From Arcanobacterium_A hippocoleae (GTDB lineage Bacteria > Actinomycetota > Actinomycetes > Actinomycetales > Actinomycetaceae), in assembly GCF_031456295.1 (NCBI RefSeq), contig NZ_JAVDUJ010000001.1:1612001-1676000 (forward strand): 64,000 bases of DNA, written 5' to 3'. The position numbers and the translations under genes were made by a program. Positions within the stretch are counted from its first letter, which is position 1, and every line of letters begins with the position of its first letter. Shown here one piece after another: positions 63,812 to 64,000 of the stretch. A model generated the notes under the pieces. That model saw nothing but the letters and a program-made list of their open reading frames with translations. It was not told the origin of the DNA and searched no databases.

Positions 63812-64000
63812 ATGAAACTAGTTCAAACAAAAATAGCGCTTCGTGAGAGCAGAGCAGAACTCTCAGGGAGCGTCGCATTGGTAATGACGATGGGAGCCTT
63901 GCATGCCGGGCATCTTTCGCTTGTGAAAGCTGCGAAAGCAGCAGCCGATCATGTGATTGTTTCAATTTTCGTTAATCCGCTGCAATTTGCACCAAATGAA
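63812..64000 (+). CDS. panC: Pantothenate synthetase PanC, N-terminal part (cut by window end)
   Basis: The first 63 residues run off the window edge with no stop codon. MTMGALHAGHLSLVKAA is the HIGH-like nucleotide-binding motif and FVNPLQFAPNE is the pantoate site, both diagnostic of pantoate-beta-alanine ligase. The ATG follows GGAAAG. Expected full length about 270-290 residues. Confidence 0.93.
   Translation, partial: MKLVQTKIALRESRAELSGSVALVMTMGALHAGHLSLVKAAKAAADHVIVSIFVNPLQFAPNE

Noticed and set aside
1..64000. CRISPR arrays, insertion sequences, prophage genes, rRNA
   Set aside because: I found no spaced repeats with spacers, no transposase or integrase, no phage structural genes and no rRNA-like sequence.

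Overview
The window looks like the chromosome of an actinomycete with moderate GC (roughly half, judged by eye), most like the Actinomycetaceae and relatives. Four things point there: actinobacterial gene neighbourhoods (rsmI-metG-tatD-rpfB-like-rsmA; ppa-dacB-DUF2342 protease-tilS-hpt-ftsH-folE-folP-folBK-DUF3180-PH-DUF2520-panC), a Glp/GlpR (SepX) pair, ClpC behind a ClgR-like operator, and cell-wall enzymes of actinobacterial architecture. I see no phage, insertion sequence, CRISPR array or rRNA. Most of the window is core chromosome, so the interest lies in individual loci.

Region by region. 1-6.7 kb: a tandem universal stress protein, tRNA-Arg(CCU) followed by an alternating inverted-repeat array, then a 1534-residue helicase/nuclease-like protein whose ATPase and nuclease motifs all look degenerate, with an overlapping 121-residue gene. 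6.7-13.9 kb: mscL, a SAF-domain protein and 5-formyl-THF cyclo-ligase on the minus strand; then glp (moeA-like), glpR/sepX, a LacY-type transporter lacking two coupling residues, and an RsmC/RlmG-type methyltransferase. 13.9-17.6 kb: DUF1846 protein, L,D-transpeptidase, DsrE protein. 17.8-29.2 kb: rsmI, nicotinamidase with a long acidic tail, metG, tatD, citrate synthase, a DUF348-G5-transglycosylase protein, rsmA, L25 and prs. 29.5-32.8 kb: tRNA-Gln, a NatAB-like ABC exporter behind a promoter-like TTGACA plus G10 tract, and a MarR regulator with a palindromic operator. 32.9-46.4 kb: ABC-F ATPase, ispE, a membrane protein, ygfZ, dtd, clpC, an MFS transporter, ppdK and a CsbD protein. 46.5-64 kb: a hydrolase, an NlpC/P60 cell-wall hydrolase, ppa, dacB, a DUF2342 protease, tilS, hpt, ftsH, the folate operon, membrane PH-domain proteins, a DUF2520 reductase-like protein and the start of panC.

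How they fit: four peptidoglycan enzymes plus Glp/GlpR serve envelope growth and division. folE-folP-folBK makes most of the dihydropterin/dihydropteroate branch in one transcript, and 5-FCL feeds the folate pool. RsmI, RsmA, the RsmC-like enzyme, TilS, Dtd, MetG, L25 and ABC-F serve translation. ClpC and FtsH handle protein quality control, and both start with TTG. PpdK and citrate synthase sit at the PEP/pyruvate/acetyl-CoA node. The most unusual items are the degenerate helicase-nuclease locus, the G10 tract before the ABC exporter, the LacY-like carrier without Arg302/Glu325 equivalents, and the acidic-tailed nicotinamidase.
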